Assembly: GCF_031569985.1 (NCBI RefSeq)
Contig: NZ_JAMQKA010000003.1
Coordinates: 62,001-126,000, forward strand
DNA: 64,000 bases
Source: JAMQKA01 sp031569985
GTDB lineage: Bacteria > Bacteroidota > Rhodothermia > Balneolales > Balneolaceae
Direction: 5' to 3'
Below, one piece after another: positions 49,901 through 58,258 of this stretch (its first letter is position 1; the number at the start of each line of letters is the position of its first letter). The position numbers were made by a program, and so were the translations under genes. A model generated the notes under the pieces. It did not search any database. It had not been told where the DNA came from and saw only the letters and a program-made list of their open reading frames with translations.

Positions 49901-50230
49901 GTGAGACGCATTTCTTCTTTTAATGAGCGAAGGAAGAGAAACCCAATAAAGCGATCAGCATCTATGATCATCGGTAATGAGTTTAGTAATAAAAGCAAAC
50001 TTGTGCTCAAGCAAATAGGCCAAATTTCCGAGGGTGATATTAACAAAAAGCTGTCAGTGAAAAATGTAAACCGGGAGCTTGAGCTTGATCGCACTGAGAT
50101 AAAAAATTTTTTGGAGTATTTGGAAGAACTCGGTTATATCGAAATTGTAACTATTGGCGGTCCTTTTCTATACGGGCACATCAAGATAACTGACAAAGGC
50201 CTGCAAAAGTATACCAATTTGGATGATTAA
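49901..50230 (+). CDS. Winged-helix-like DNA-binding protein (small)
   Basis: 109 residues if the GTG at 49901 is used, 88 from the ATG at 49964, which may be the true start; a TTG at 49898 is also in frame. The C-terminal 75 residues read like a winged helix: KLVLKQIGQISEGDINKKL (helix), VNRELELDRTEIKNFLEYLEELGYIEI (recognition-type helix) and GHIKITDKGLQKY (wing). It is reminiscent of PadR/MarR-size regulators. Upstream residues are basic. Its target is unknown; it lies in the AT-rich small-gene island ahead of alanine dehydrogenase. Confidence 0.55.
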   Translation: MRRISSFNERRKRNPIKRSASMIIGNEFSNKSKLVLKQIGQISEGDINKKLSVKNVNRELELDRTEIKNFLEYLEELGYIEIVTIGGPFLYGHIKITDKGLQKYTNLDD

Positions 50231-50343
50231 GTAACTTTCCCCATACATCGGACGGGGTATCCTCTGGCTTTCGGACATCTTCTTTTTTGTGAAAAATTAC
50301 CTACCTTGGGCACAAAATTGAATAGCAAAAAAGACAGTCAGCT

Positions 50344-51456
50344 ATGAAAATCGGAGTACCCAAGGAGATAAAAACCCATGAAAATAGAGTGGCCCTGCTA
50401 CCCGGTGGAGTAAAGCAGTTTATCCAAAACGGGCACGAGGTTCTACTTCAAAAAGGAGCCGGTGTGGCCAGCGGTTTCCCTGATGACCTGTATCAGCAGG
50501 AAGGAGCCCAGATTGTAGAGGATGTGGAGAAGGTGTGGGCCCAGTCGGAAATGATTATGAAGGTCAAGGAGCCGATTAAAGAGGAGTATGCCCGGATGAG
50601 GGAGGGGCAAGTCATTTTTACCTACTTTCATTTTGCTGCCAGCCAGCAGCTGACCGAGGCGGTTGTAGATTCAGGTAGCATTGCCATTGCATACGAGACA
50701 GTGGAAAAGTCAGACGGATCACTTCCTCTTCTGATCCCGATGAGTGAGGTTGCCGGACGAATGGCCGCCCAGGAAGGAGCCAAATACCTGGAAAAACCGC
50801 TTGGGGGGCGCGGCGTGCTTTTGGGGGGCATACCCGGCGTGCCGCCTGCCAAAACGTTGGTTCTCGGTGGGGGAATTGTTGGCGTAAATGCCGCTAAAAT
50901 TACGGCCGGGATGGGATCCGATACAACGATAATGGATATCAATATTTCTAAGCTGCGTTACCTTGATGACGTGATGCCGAACAATGTTTCCACAATGTTC
51001 TCTTCGGAGGCCAACATCAGGCGTATGATTCCCCACGTGGACCTCGTCATAGGGGCAGTGTTAAAGCCTGGAGCCAAGGCTCCGCATCTGGTTACCAGGG
51101 AGATGCTTGGTATGATGAACTCGGGCACTGTGCTCGTCGATGTTGCCATTGACCAGGGCGGATGTTTTGAAACTTCAAAACCGACCACTCATGATGATCC
51201 CACATTTGTTGTTGATGATGTACTTCATTATTGTGTAGCTAACATGCCGGGAGCTGTTCCCAATACTTCTACGCTGGGATTGACGAACGTAACCCTCCCG
51301 TATGCCATTAACCTGGCAAACAAGGGATGGAAAAAAGCCGTATGTGATGATCCTGAACTGAAGAAAGGAGTCAATATTGTGAACGGTGACATCGTTTACA
51401 AAAATGTGGCAGAAGCGTTTGACAAAACATACATCCCAATTAGTGAGCATCTATAA
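50344..51456 (+). CDS. ald: Alanine dehydrogenase
   Basis: 370 residues. N-terminal substrate domain MKIGVPKEIKTHENRVALLPGGVKQF, with the conserved lysine in MKVKEP and the histidine in FTYFHFAA. The NAD-binding Rossmann loop is VLGGGIVGVNAAKIT (residues about 177-191). The family signature DVAIDQGGCFETSKPTTHDDP follows. It interconverts L-alanine and pyruvate plus ammonia with NAD, in the cytoplasm, and serves nitrogen assimilation or alanine catabolism. Alone on the plus strand. Confidence 0.96.
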   Translation: MKIGVPKEIKTHENRVALLPGGVKQFIQNGHEVLLQKGAGVASGFPDDLYQQEGAQIVEDVEKVWAQSEMIMKVKEPIKEEYARMREGQVIFTYFHFAASQQLTEAVVDSGSIAIAYETVEKSDGSLPLLIPMSEVAGRMAAQEGAKYLEKPLGGRGVLLGGIPGVPPAKTLVLGGGIVGVNAAKITAGMGSDTTIMDINISKLRYLDDVMPNNVSTMFSSEANIRRMIPHVDLVIGAVLKPGAKAPHLVTREMLGMMNSGTVLVDVAIDQGGCFETSKPTTHDDPTFVVDDVLHYCVANMPGAVPNTSTLGLTNVTLPYAINLANKGWKKAVCDDPELKKGVNIVNGDIVYKNVAEAFDKTYIPISEHL

Positions 51457-51695
51457 CAAAATTTTTCTAAAACAATTTGATGCTCATTTTCAAACTTAAG
51501 TTTTATCCCAATTGCATACTAACCTTAGCTTCAACAAAAAATAAAAAGCGATTTCTTGAGTTAAGATAACGTTTATGTGTTGGTTGTTTTATTGAATATC
51601 GTTGATAAGATGTGTATAAGTATTTTTGTTAAGCTAAAGGTTGGACATTATATTTTTTCAAACTTCCTGTTTAATCCATTATTCAGAAATTTTAC

Positions 51696-52493
51696 ATGGG
51701 TAAAGTAATTTCCATAGCCAACCAAAAAGGTGGAGTTGGAAAAACAACGACTGCTATAAACCTGGCAGCCAGCCTCGCTGCTATTGAGCATCCCACACTT
51801 ATTTTGGATATCGATCCCCAGAGCAATACCACCAGCGGTCTTGGGATAGAATCGAAAACCGTTGAAAAATCAATTTATGAAGTAATGGTTGGCGGGGTCG
51901 ACGCAACGGAAGCCGTGCGCGAGACCGATCTCCCGTTTTTGGATCTGTTGCCCTCTCATATCAACCTGGTTGGGGCGGAGATCGAAATGATTGATCGCAA
52001 TGAGAGAGAACGGATTTTGGAAAAGGCGATTGTCGAACTGCGTGACAAGTATGATTTCATCATTATTGATTGTCCGCCATCGCTGGGACTTTTAACCATT
52101 AACTCGCTGACGGCCTCTGATTCGGTCGTGATTCCGGTGCAATGTGAATATTTTGCACTCGAGGGGCTCGGGCAGCTTCTGAACACCATTAAGATTGTGC
52201 GTCAGCATCTGAATACCGACTTGGAGATTGAAGGAGTATTGCTGACCATGTACGATACGCGTACAAGGCTGTCGGACCAAGTAGCGGAAGAGGTTCGAAA
52301 ATATTTTGAAGACCGCGTGTTTGAAGCGATTATTGCTCGCAATGTGCGCCTGGCGGAAGCACCCAGCTTTGGGAAGCCAGCACTGCTCTACGATTCTACG
52401 AGCAAAGGTGCTAAAAATTACCTGGCGCTGGCGCGAGAAATTATTCATCGCAATAAAAATATGTTCAAAAACAGCCCGGTTTTTGCTAATTAG
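51696..52493 (+). CDS. parA: Chromosome partitioning ATPase ParA (Soj)
   Basis: 265 residues. Deviant Walker A KGGVGKTT at residues 11-18 (with the preceding signature lysine), Walker A' DIDPQSNTTSG and Walker B IIIDCPPSLGLLT. The short length without an N-terminal DNA-binding extension is that of chromosomal Soj/ParA type Ib. It dimerises on ATP, binds DNA non-specifically and moves ParB-parS complexes. The parB gene follows after 26 bp, forming an operon with the DUF5683 gene. Confidence 0.96.
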   Translation: MGKVISIANQKGGVGKTTTAINLAASLAAIEHPTLILDIDPQSNTTSGLGIESKTVEKSIYEVMVGGVDATEAVRETDLPFLDLLPSHINLVGAEIEMIDRNERERILEKAIVELRDKYDFIIIDCPPSLGLLTINSLTASDSVVIPVQCEYFALEGLGQLLNTIKIVRQHLNTDLEIEGVLLTMYDTRTRLSDQVAEEVRKYFEDRVFEAIIARNVRLAEAPSFGKPALLYDSTSKGAKNYLALAREIIHRNKNMFKNSPVFAN

Positions 52494-52519
52494 AGCAAGA
52501 GTTTTAGAAGTATAGGATT

Positions 52520-53458
52520 ATGGCATCTAGAAAAGCATTGGGACGAGGATTAGGAGCTTTCTTCCCCGATTATAAAGAGGAGGGAGAGGCTGAAGCACCC
52601 CCGAAGGAGAAAGATCAGGCCGAGGGGGAACAGTCCTCATCAACCTACATAGAGCCTGAAAAGCGGGTTAACATTGTGTTGGACATCCCGGTTGGTGACA
52701 TACGCCCGAATCCCCACCAGCCGCGCAAGGAATTTAAGGAGGAAAGCCTGGAAGAGCTGGCGCAGTCCATCAAAAAACATGGCCTTATACAGCCCATTAC
52801 GGTTCGTTATATCGGGGACAAGCGGTTTGAACTGATCAGCGGTGAGCGCCGGTTACGAGCATCAAAACTTGCGGGAATTGATGAGATTCCGTCCTACATC
52901 CGGGAAGTCAATGACGAGGATATCATCTCCTATGCCCTGATAGAGAATATCCAGCGGGAGGACCTGAATCCTATTGAAATTGCGATGGGGTATGAACGGC
53001 TCATTGAAGAATGTGACTATACGCAGGCGGAAGTAGCTGAAAAAGTGGGCAAAAATCGTACAACCATTACCAATATGCTGCGGCTGTTGAATCTGCCGCC
53101 CTTCATCCAGAAAGCACTGCGCGATGACAGCATATCAATGGGACACGCCCGTGCGTTGATTAATATAGAAGATCCGGAGGTACAGGAAGAAATTTTTGAA
53201 AAGGCGATAGAGAACGGGTATTCTGTCCGGCAAATTGAGGAGGCTGTCCGTCAGATCGGGAAAAAGAAAAAGCAGAAGTCCAAAGATAAAAAGAAAGATG
53301 AGAACCGGGCGTTCTACAACGAAATATCCAACCGGCTCAGACGTAAGTTTAGTACGAAAGTAAATATAAAACCCAAAAAGGATGGCGGAGAAATTCGCAT
53401 CGAATATTATACGGACGAAGATCTGGACCGGCTTCTCGAGCTTTTCGAATCTATGTAG
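52520..53458 (+). CDS. parB: Chromosome partitioning protein ParB
   Basis: 312 residues. The ParB/Srx domain shows IRPNPHQPRKEFKEESLEELAQSI and the CTP-binding GERRLRASK box (about residues 112-120), then the helix-turn-helix TQAEVAEKVGKNRTTITNMLRLL that reads parS. The C-terminal dimerisation helix ends in EDLDRLLELFES. An acidic N-terminal tail (residues 18-50) would be the ParA-stimulating part. ParB clamps onto DNA at parS with CTP, and with ParA segregates origins. Its last 77 nt overlap the start of the next gene in a different frame. A parS-like sequence lies at 54765. Confidence 0.96.
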   Translation: MASRKALGRGLGAFFPDYKEEGEAEAPPKEKDQAEGEQSSSTYIEPEKRVNIVLDIPVGDIRPNPHQPRKEFKEESLEELAQSIKKHGLIQPITVRYIGDKRFELISGERRLRASKLAGIDEIPSYIREVNDEDIISYALIENIQREDLNPIEIAMGYERLIEECDYTQAEVAEKVGKNRTTITNMLRLLNLPPFIQKALRDDSISMGHARALINIEDPEVQEEIFEKAIENGYSVRQIEEAVRQIGKKKKQKSKDKKKDENRAFYNEISNRLRRKFSTKVNIKPKKDGGEIRIEYYTDEDLDRLLELFESM

Positions 53459-54125
53459 TCTCTTTTTTCTCTTTTGCCTACTGATACCCGTCCGTCAGGT
53501 ATCAGCACAAACAAAGCCTGCTACGCAGAATACGGATTATCTGCAGAATCTCAGAAATCGACAGCTCTTTTCACCGTATTCCTATGATATTTCATCTCCT
53601 CTGAGTTCGGTTCAGTCCGATACCACCCAGCCCGCACAACAGCAATCTGCCGAGGATTTTCCTGAGCCCAAAAGTGTGTTGTATAAGTCGATGATTATCC
53701 CGGGCTGGGGACAACTGGTCAACAAACAGGCATGGAAAATTCCCATTGTTTATGGCCTGATAGGCGGTGCAATCGGTTATAACCTCTATCTGACACAGCG
53801 GTACAGGGATTACCGGGCGGCCTACTACAATAGAAACCACAGTGATATGAAATTTGGACCTACCCCTGATTATATTCCGTCAAGTGTAAATGCAGACCAG
53901 TTATTAAATACCCGGAACCGGTTACGAAACAGGAGGGATTTGAGTTATCTTGGAATAGTATTGGCCTATGGATTGAATGTCCTTGATGCCTATATTTTTG
54001 CTCACATGCGCTCATTCGACGTCTCGGAAAATCTCAGTGCAAAAACAGAATTGAAACCGGCATTAATGGCAGAATCATCCCCGGGGATCACTATTTCAGT
54101 AAAGCTATTTAATCAATCAAAATAA
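53382..54125 (+). CDS. DUF5683-type membrane protein of the parAB operon
   Basis: 247 residues. The only Met that begins the frame lies at 53382, inside parB; the frame then gives an N-terminal extension and a strong hydrophobic segment (LCSLFFLFCLLIPVRQVSAQ). The body has two or three further membrane segments, including the motif SMIIPGWGQLVNKQAWKIPIVYGLIG and YLGIVLAYGLNVLDAYIFAH, which fit the DUF5683 family found behind parAB in Bacteroidota. Either the gene really starts inside parB (77-nt overlap) or it uses an unusual later codon. The role is unknown; it may link envelope and chromosome segregation. Confidence 0.8.
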   Translation: MAEKFASNIIRTKIWTGFSSFSNLCSLFFLFCLLIPVRQVSAQTKPATQNTDYLQNLRNRQLFSPYSYDISSPLSSVQSDTTQPAQQQSAEDFPEPKSVLYKSMIIPGWGQLVNKQAWKIPIVYGLIGGAIGYNLYLTQRYRDYRAAYYNRNHSDMKFGPTPDYIPSSVNADQLLNTRNRLRNRRDLSYLGIVLAYGLNVLDAYIFAHMRSFDVSENLSAKTELKPALMAESSPGITISVKLFNQSK

Positions 54126-54136
54126 GATTATTTTTT

Positions 54137-54850
54137 ATGGGAAAGAATAATAAGAAAAGCTCATCTGAGGCCCGTCTGGTTCCCAGGCAATTTGACCAAG
54201 AACGGGACACTGACCTGTGGAGTGTATTTAAAATCATGGGAGAATTTGTTGATGGGTATGACAAGCTATTCAGGATTGGACCCTGTGTTTCTATTTTTGG
54301 CTCCGCACGAACCGACCCCGGTGACAAATATTATATGCAGGCAGTGGAAACAGCGCGTGAAATGACCAAAAAGGGCTTTGGTGTGATTACCGGTGGTGGA
54401 CCGGGCATTATGGAAGCAGCCAATAAAGGTGCCAGCGAGCAGAAAGCGAAATCTGTCGGCCTGGGCATTGACCTGCCCTTTGAGCAGGGAGTTAATGAAT
54501 TCGTAGATCCGGATTACACCATCATGTTTCACTACTTTTTTGCACGAAAGGTGATGTTCGTGAAATATGCACAGGGATTTATCGTTTTTCCCGGTGGATT
54601 CGGTACGCTGGATGAGTTTTTCGAAGCGATGACACTTATTCAAACCAATAAGATTACCCGGTTTCCCGTTGTGCTTATAGGCACAGAATACTGGAAGGGC
54701 CTGGTTGACTGGATTAAAAATACCATGGTGTCAGAGGGGACAATTTCACCCGAAGATACCGATCTGTTTCACGTGACGGATGATCACCTGGAAGCTGTTG
54801 ATATCATCTGTTCATTTTACCAGAAACATTCGGTCAGCCCGAATTTCTAG
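54137..54850 (+). CDS. LOG-family nucleotide-phosphate hydrolase (Rossmann-fold, TIGR00730-type)
   Basis: 237 residues. Motifs of the family: VSIFGSARTDPGDKYY, GFGVITGGGPGIMEAANKGA and the signature FVVFPGGFGTLDE-like FIVFPGGFGTLDEFFEAM. Plant LOG releases cytokinin bases from their 5'-monophosphates; many bacterial members are general nucleotide 5'-monophosphate nucleosidases and are often mislabelled lysine decarboxylases. The gene starts 11 bp after the DUF5683 gene, so it joins the parAB unit. It carries a parS-like site inside its coding region. Confidence 0.92.
   Translation: MGKNNKKSSSEARLVPRQFDQERDTDLWSVFKIMGEFVDGYDKLFRIGPCVSIFGSARTDPGDKYYMQAVETAREMTKKGFGVITGGGPGIMEAANKGASEQKAKSVGLGIDLPFEQGVNEFVDPDYTIMFHYFFARKVMFVKYAQGFIVFPGGFGTLDEFFEAMTLIQTNKITRFPVVLIGTEYWKGLVDWIKNTMVSEGTISPEDTDLFHVTDDHLEAVDIICSFYQKHSVSPNF
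54765..54780. promoter_or_regulatory. parS-like site within the LOG-family gene
   Basis: TGTTTCACGTGACGGA matches the canonical 16-bp parS (TGTTTCACGTGAAACA) at 13 of 16 positions, including the central CACGTG and the whole left half. It lies 1.3 kb downstream of parB, inside an open reading frame, as many natural parS sites do. The right half is degenerate, so affinity may be low. Confidence 0.5.
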
Positions 54851-55044
54851 ACATCATGGCAGGAACAATTGGCCGGTGAGATGGTTGAAATGTGTTAATA
54901 TATACACGAAAGGTATCCGGCTTTCAGCTTTTTACAAGTAGATACATTACAATATTTTAAAAGTAGTTGAGTTTTACGTTTAAATAAATTTTTTTATTCA
55001 TTACTTTTCATCGCCCTGAACGTTCAATCTAAAAATTTGAGAAC

Positions 55045-56079
55045 ATGAATTTTTTAAAATACAGTGTAACACTTTTACTGGTTGGTATCCTTTCGATAGG
55101 AGCTTCTTCACAGGTATTTGCACAGGATGATAACTATGCAAATGCGATTTCAGCTTTCAACAAAGCATTGGAACATGCGAAAGCAAATGAATTTGAGAAT
55201 GCTATTAACATGTATAACCAGGCTATTTCATTAGCTGAAGAATCAGATAATGAAAAAGCCCCTGAAATTGTTGATCGCTCACAAAATCAGCTGCCTTCCA
55301 TCTATTTTCAGATGGCGGCGAGCAAGTACAAAAACTTCCAGAAAAACCAGAATATGGCCAATCTTGATGAAACAATTAATTCTTTCCAAGAGGCAGCTGA
55401 TATTTCTGAGGAGTATGGAAATGGACAGATAGCCCAGAAAGCGACTGGAATTGTTACTCAATTGCTATATACGAAATCTATCATCCAGTTCAAGTCTCAG
55501 CAGTTTGATGATGCGATAGCAACTCTTGACCAGGTGATAGAGCGTAATTCAAACTATGCCAAGGCGTATTATCAAAAAGGCATCGTTATTAAGAATAAAA
55601 ATGACCAGAACCTGGACCAGGCGCTGGAAATGTTTGATAAGGCGATTGAGGTAGGCAGTGGTGCAGGCAATGATCAACAGATTGTGCGCCAGGCAACGAC
55701 TGCTGCGCATGATAACCTAGTTTACCGCGGTAAACAGCAAATGGACCAAAAGAACTTTGACCAGGCTGTTGAAATGTTAAACCGAGCTCTGGAGTATAAT
55801 TCTGAATCTGCTGCCGCTCATTACCGACTGGCTGAAGTCCACAATAAACAAACTAACTGGGATCAGGCTATTTCGCATGCACGGCAAGCTCTTGAATATG
55901 AAACTAACGCTAAAACTGAGTTAGCTAAGATCTACTTTGAATTGGGCACTGCTCTAAAAGCTCAGGGCAAGGTATCAGAAGCTTGCTCAGCTTTTAAGAA
56001 TGCTGCGTTTGGTTCATTCCAATCTCCGGCTGAACACCAGATGGAGTTTGAGCTGAAATGTGAGAGCAGTACCCGTTAG
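55045..56079 (+). CDS. Secreted TPR-repeat protein
   Basis: 344 residues. A signal peptide (about residues 1-27, ending SQVFAQ) is followed by degenerate TPR motifs: ANAISAFNKALEHAKANEFENAINMYNQAIS near residue 33, then FDDAIATLDQVIERNSNYAKAYYQKG, FDQAVEMLNRALEYNSESAAAHYRLAE and DQAISHARQALEYETNAKTELAKIYFELG. Thus six or more helical hairpins form a protein-binding superhelix in the periplasm or at the surface. No catalytic domain. A clean intrinsic terminator follows. Confidence 0.88.
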   Translation: MNFLKYSVTLLLVGILSIGASSQVFAQDDNYANAISAFNKALEHAKANEFENAINMYNQAISLAEESDNEKAPEIVDRSQNQLPSIYFQMAASKYKNFQKNQNMANLDETINSFQEAADISEEYGNGQIAQKATGIVTQLLYTKSIIQFKSQQFDDAIATLDQVIERNSNYAKAYYQKGIVIKNKNDQNLDQALEMFDKAIEVGSGAGNDQQIVRQATTAAHDNLVYRGKQQMDQKNFDQAVEMLNRALEYNSESAAAHYRLAEVHNKQTNWDQAISHARQALEYETNAKTELAKIYFELGTALKAQGKVSEACSAFKNAAFGSFQSPAEHQMEFELKCESSTR

Positions 56080-56104
56080 TATATTCCTGTTGAAAATTAT
56101 TCTT

Positions 56105-56136
56105 AAAAAGCCTCTCTTACCCGAGAGGCTTTTTTT
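56105..56136 (+). terminator. Rho-independent terminator after the TPR gene
   Basis: AAAAAGCCTCTC (56105-56116) pairs with GAGAGGCTTTTT (56123-56134) around a 6-nt loop, followed by a T-run. It lies 25 bp beyond the TPR gene stop and ahead of the transketolase promoter region. Confidence 0.9.
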
Positions 56137-56226
56137 ATGTCAATTTAAGTTTCAAGTATTCGCCGCATTACCTATTTTCATTGCGCAAAAACCAATTTAA
56201 TGTAAACCGAGCCATAATTTTATCGC

Positions 56227-58239
56227 ATGTCAACTAAATCACTTGATGAACTTTGTGTAAATACGATTCGCACGCTATCAATGGATGCCGTTCAGGCGGC
56301 CGAATCTGGGCACCCTGGAATGCCGATGGGAATGGCCGATGCGGCGTATGTTTTGTGGAATAAATTTTTACGCCATAATCCCCAAAATCCCGATTGGTAT
56401 GACCGGGATCGATTTGTTCTCTCAGCAGGCCATGGGTCTATGTTGCTCTACAGCCTGCTACATTTGACCGGTTATGACCTGCCACTTGATGAACTGAAAA
56501 ATTTCAGGCAATGGGGCAGCCTAACTCCCGGACACCCGGAATATGGGTTGACGCCCGGTGTTGAGACTACTACAGGTCCATTGGGACAGGGTTTTGCGAC
56601 CGGTGTGGGTATGGCGATTGCCGAGGCCCATATGAGCTCCTTATACAATACAGAAGATTTCAAACTTACGGATCATTATGTATATGGTATTGTCAGTGAC
56701 GGTGACCTGATGGAGGGCATCTCTCATGAAGCAGCATCTCTTGCTGGTCATTTGCAGCTGGGCAAAATTATCTACCTGTACGATTCAAATAATATTTCAA
56801 TTGATGGTAGCACTGACCTTGCATTTACTGAGGATGTAAATAAACGATTCAAGGCATACAACTGGCATGTGCAGGAGATTAATGGTCACGACCATCAAGC
56901 GGTTGAAAATGCGATTAAGCATGCACAGAAGGCGAGCAAGCCCTCAATAATTGTTTGCAACACGCATATTGGGTTCGGTAGTCCCAACAAACAGGACAGT
57001 GAAGCATCACATGGTGCTCCCCTTGGTGAAGAAGAAGTTGCATTAACCAAAGAAAACCTGGGTTGGGATTCTGACGAAAAATTCTATATCCCTGACGAGG
57101 TTAAGCAGAATTTCCGATCGGCAGTTGAAAAAGGTAAAAAGTTGTCCAGCGAATGGAACCAACTCGTTGAAGATTATAAATCTGCGAACCCGGAGAAGGG
57201 TGCTGAGTTTGTCGCTCGCCTTAATCGAGAGTTTCCGGCCGACCTGGAGGAAAGTTTCCCTGTTTTCCCAGCCGATGAAAAAGGCTTGGCCACAAGGGCA
57301 TCCTCTGGTAAAGTATTGAATGCCATAGAAGGAAAGGTACCGGCCCTACTGGGTGGATCGGCCGACCTGCATGGAAGTAACAAAACATGGATCGACTCCT
57401 CTGGTGCGTTCAGTGCAGAGAACTACTCTGCCAGAAATATGCACTATGGGGTGCGGGAACATGCCATGGGAGCTGCAATGAACGGCATAGCACTGCACGG
57501 GGGTGTTATCCCTTATGGCGGCACATTCCTGATCTTTTCCGATTACTGCCGTCCTGCAATCAGAATTGCGGCGCTTTCCGAAATTCCCTCGATCTTCGTT
57601 ATGACGCATGACAGCATCGGGCTGGGAGAAGATGGTCCCACACATCAACCGATAGAGCACCTCTCTTCCTTGCGAGCTATGCCCAATCTGTTAGTACTGC
57701 GACCTGCTGACGCCAACGAGGTCTCCTACGCATGGAAGGCTGCCCTTGAACATGATGAAGGGCCATCGATGTTGGTGCTTACCCGTCAAAATCTGCCCAC
57801 GGTAGATCGCGAAGTGTGCGGCCCTGCAGAGAATACACTGAAAGGGGCCTATATCCTGTCCGACAGTGACGGTAAGCCGGATGTTATCCTGATGGGTAGT
57901 GGCTCTGAGGTGCAGTACGCGATGGAGGCACAGAAGCAACTGGCCGAAGATGGCATTGCGGCCCGCGTGGTTAGTATGCCGTCATGGGAGCTTTTTGAGC
58001 AGCAGGGCGAAGAATATATAGAAGAAGTGTTGCCTTCTGATGTGAAGGCCCGGGTTTCAATTGAGGCAGGTTCTACGCACGGATGGCATCAGTGGGTCGG
58101 TTCCGAAGGTAAAGCCATTGGTATTGAACATTTTGGAGCCTCTGCGCCTTACGAGACCATCTACGAAGAGTTCGGTTTGACTTCCGATCGAATGGTCAAA
58201 GAAGCCAAAAAACTGTTGAAGGTAAGTAAACAAAAATAG
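56227..58239 (+). CDS. tkt: Transketolase
   Basis: 670 residues, normal length. The thiamine-diphosphate motif is GDGDLMEGISHEA (about residues 158-170) with a distal NN pair (YDSNNISIDG). Substrate-binding His residues appear in AAESGHPGMPMG, LSAGHGSMLLY and the DSIGLGEDGPTHQPIEHL segment. It exchanges two-carbon units between sugar phosphates in the non-oxidative pentose phosphate pathway. The start ATG 56227 gives MSTKSLDELCVNTIRTLSMDAV. Alone on the plus strand; convergent with the SpoIIE-type phosphatase. Confidence 0.97.
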   Translation: MSTKSLDELCVNTIRTLSMDAVQAAESGHPGMPMGMADAAYVLWNKFLRHNPQNPDWYDRDRFVLSAGHGSMLLYSLLHLTGYDLPLDELKNFRQWGSLTPGHPEYGLTPGVETTTGPLGQGFATGVGMAIAEAHMSSLYNTEDFKLTDHYVYGIVSDGDLMEGISHEAASLAGHLQLGKIIYLYDSNNISIDGSTDLAFTEDVNKRFKAYNWHVQEINGHDHQAVENAIKHAQKASKPSIIVCNTHIGFGSPNKQDSEASHGAPLGEEEVALTKENLGWDSDEKFYIPDEVKQNFRSAVEKGKKLSSEWNQLVEDYKSANPEKGAEFVARLNREFPADLEESFPVFPADEKGLATRASSGKVLNAIEGKVPALLGGSADLHGSNKTWIDSSGAFSAENYSARNMHYGVREHAMGAAMNGIALHGGVIPYGGTFLIFSDYCRPAIRIAALSEIPSIFVMTHDSIGLGEDGPTHQPIEHLSSLRAMPNLLVLRPADANEVSYAWKAALEHDEGPSMLVLTRQNLPTVDREVCGPAENTLKGAYILSDSDGKPDVILMGSGSEVQYAMEAQKQLAEDGIAARVVSMPSWELFEQQGEEYIEEVLPSDVKARVSIEAGSTHGWHQWVGSEGKAIGIEHFGASAPYETIYEEFGLTSDRMVKEAKKLLKVSKQK

Positions 58240-58258
58240 ATTCCAGGCAGTTTTTAAT

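Noticed and set aside
51018..51038. CACGTGG near 51027 as a parS site
   Set aside because: Only the central CACGTG fits; the flanks do not match the consensus.
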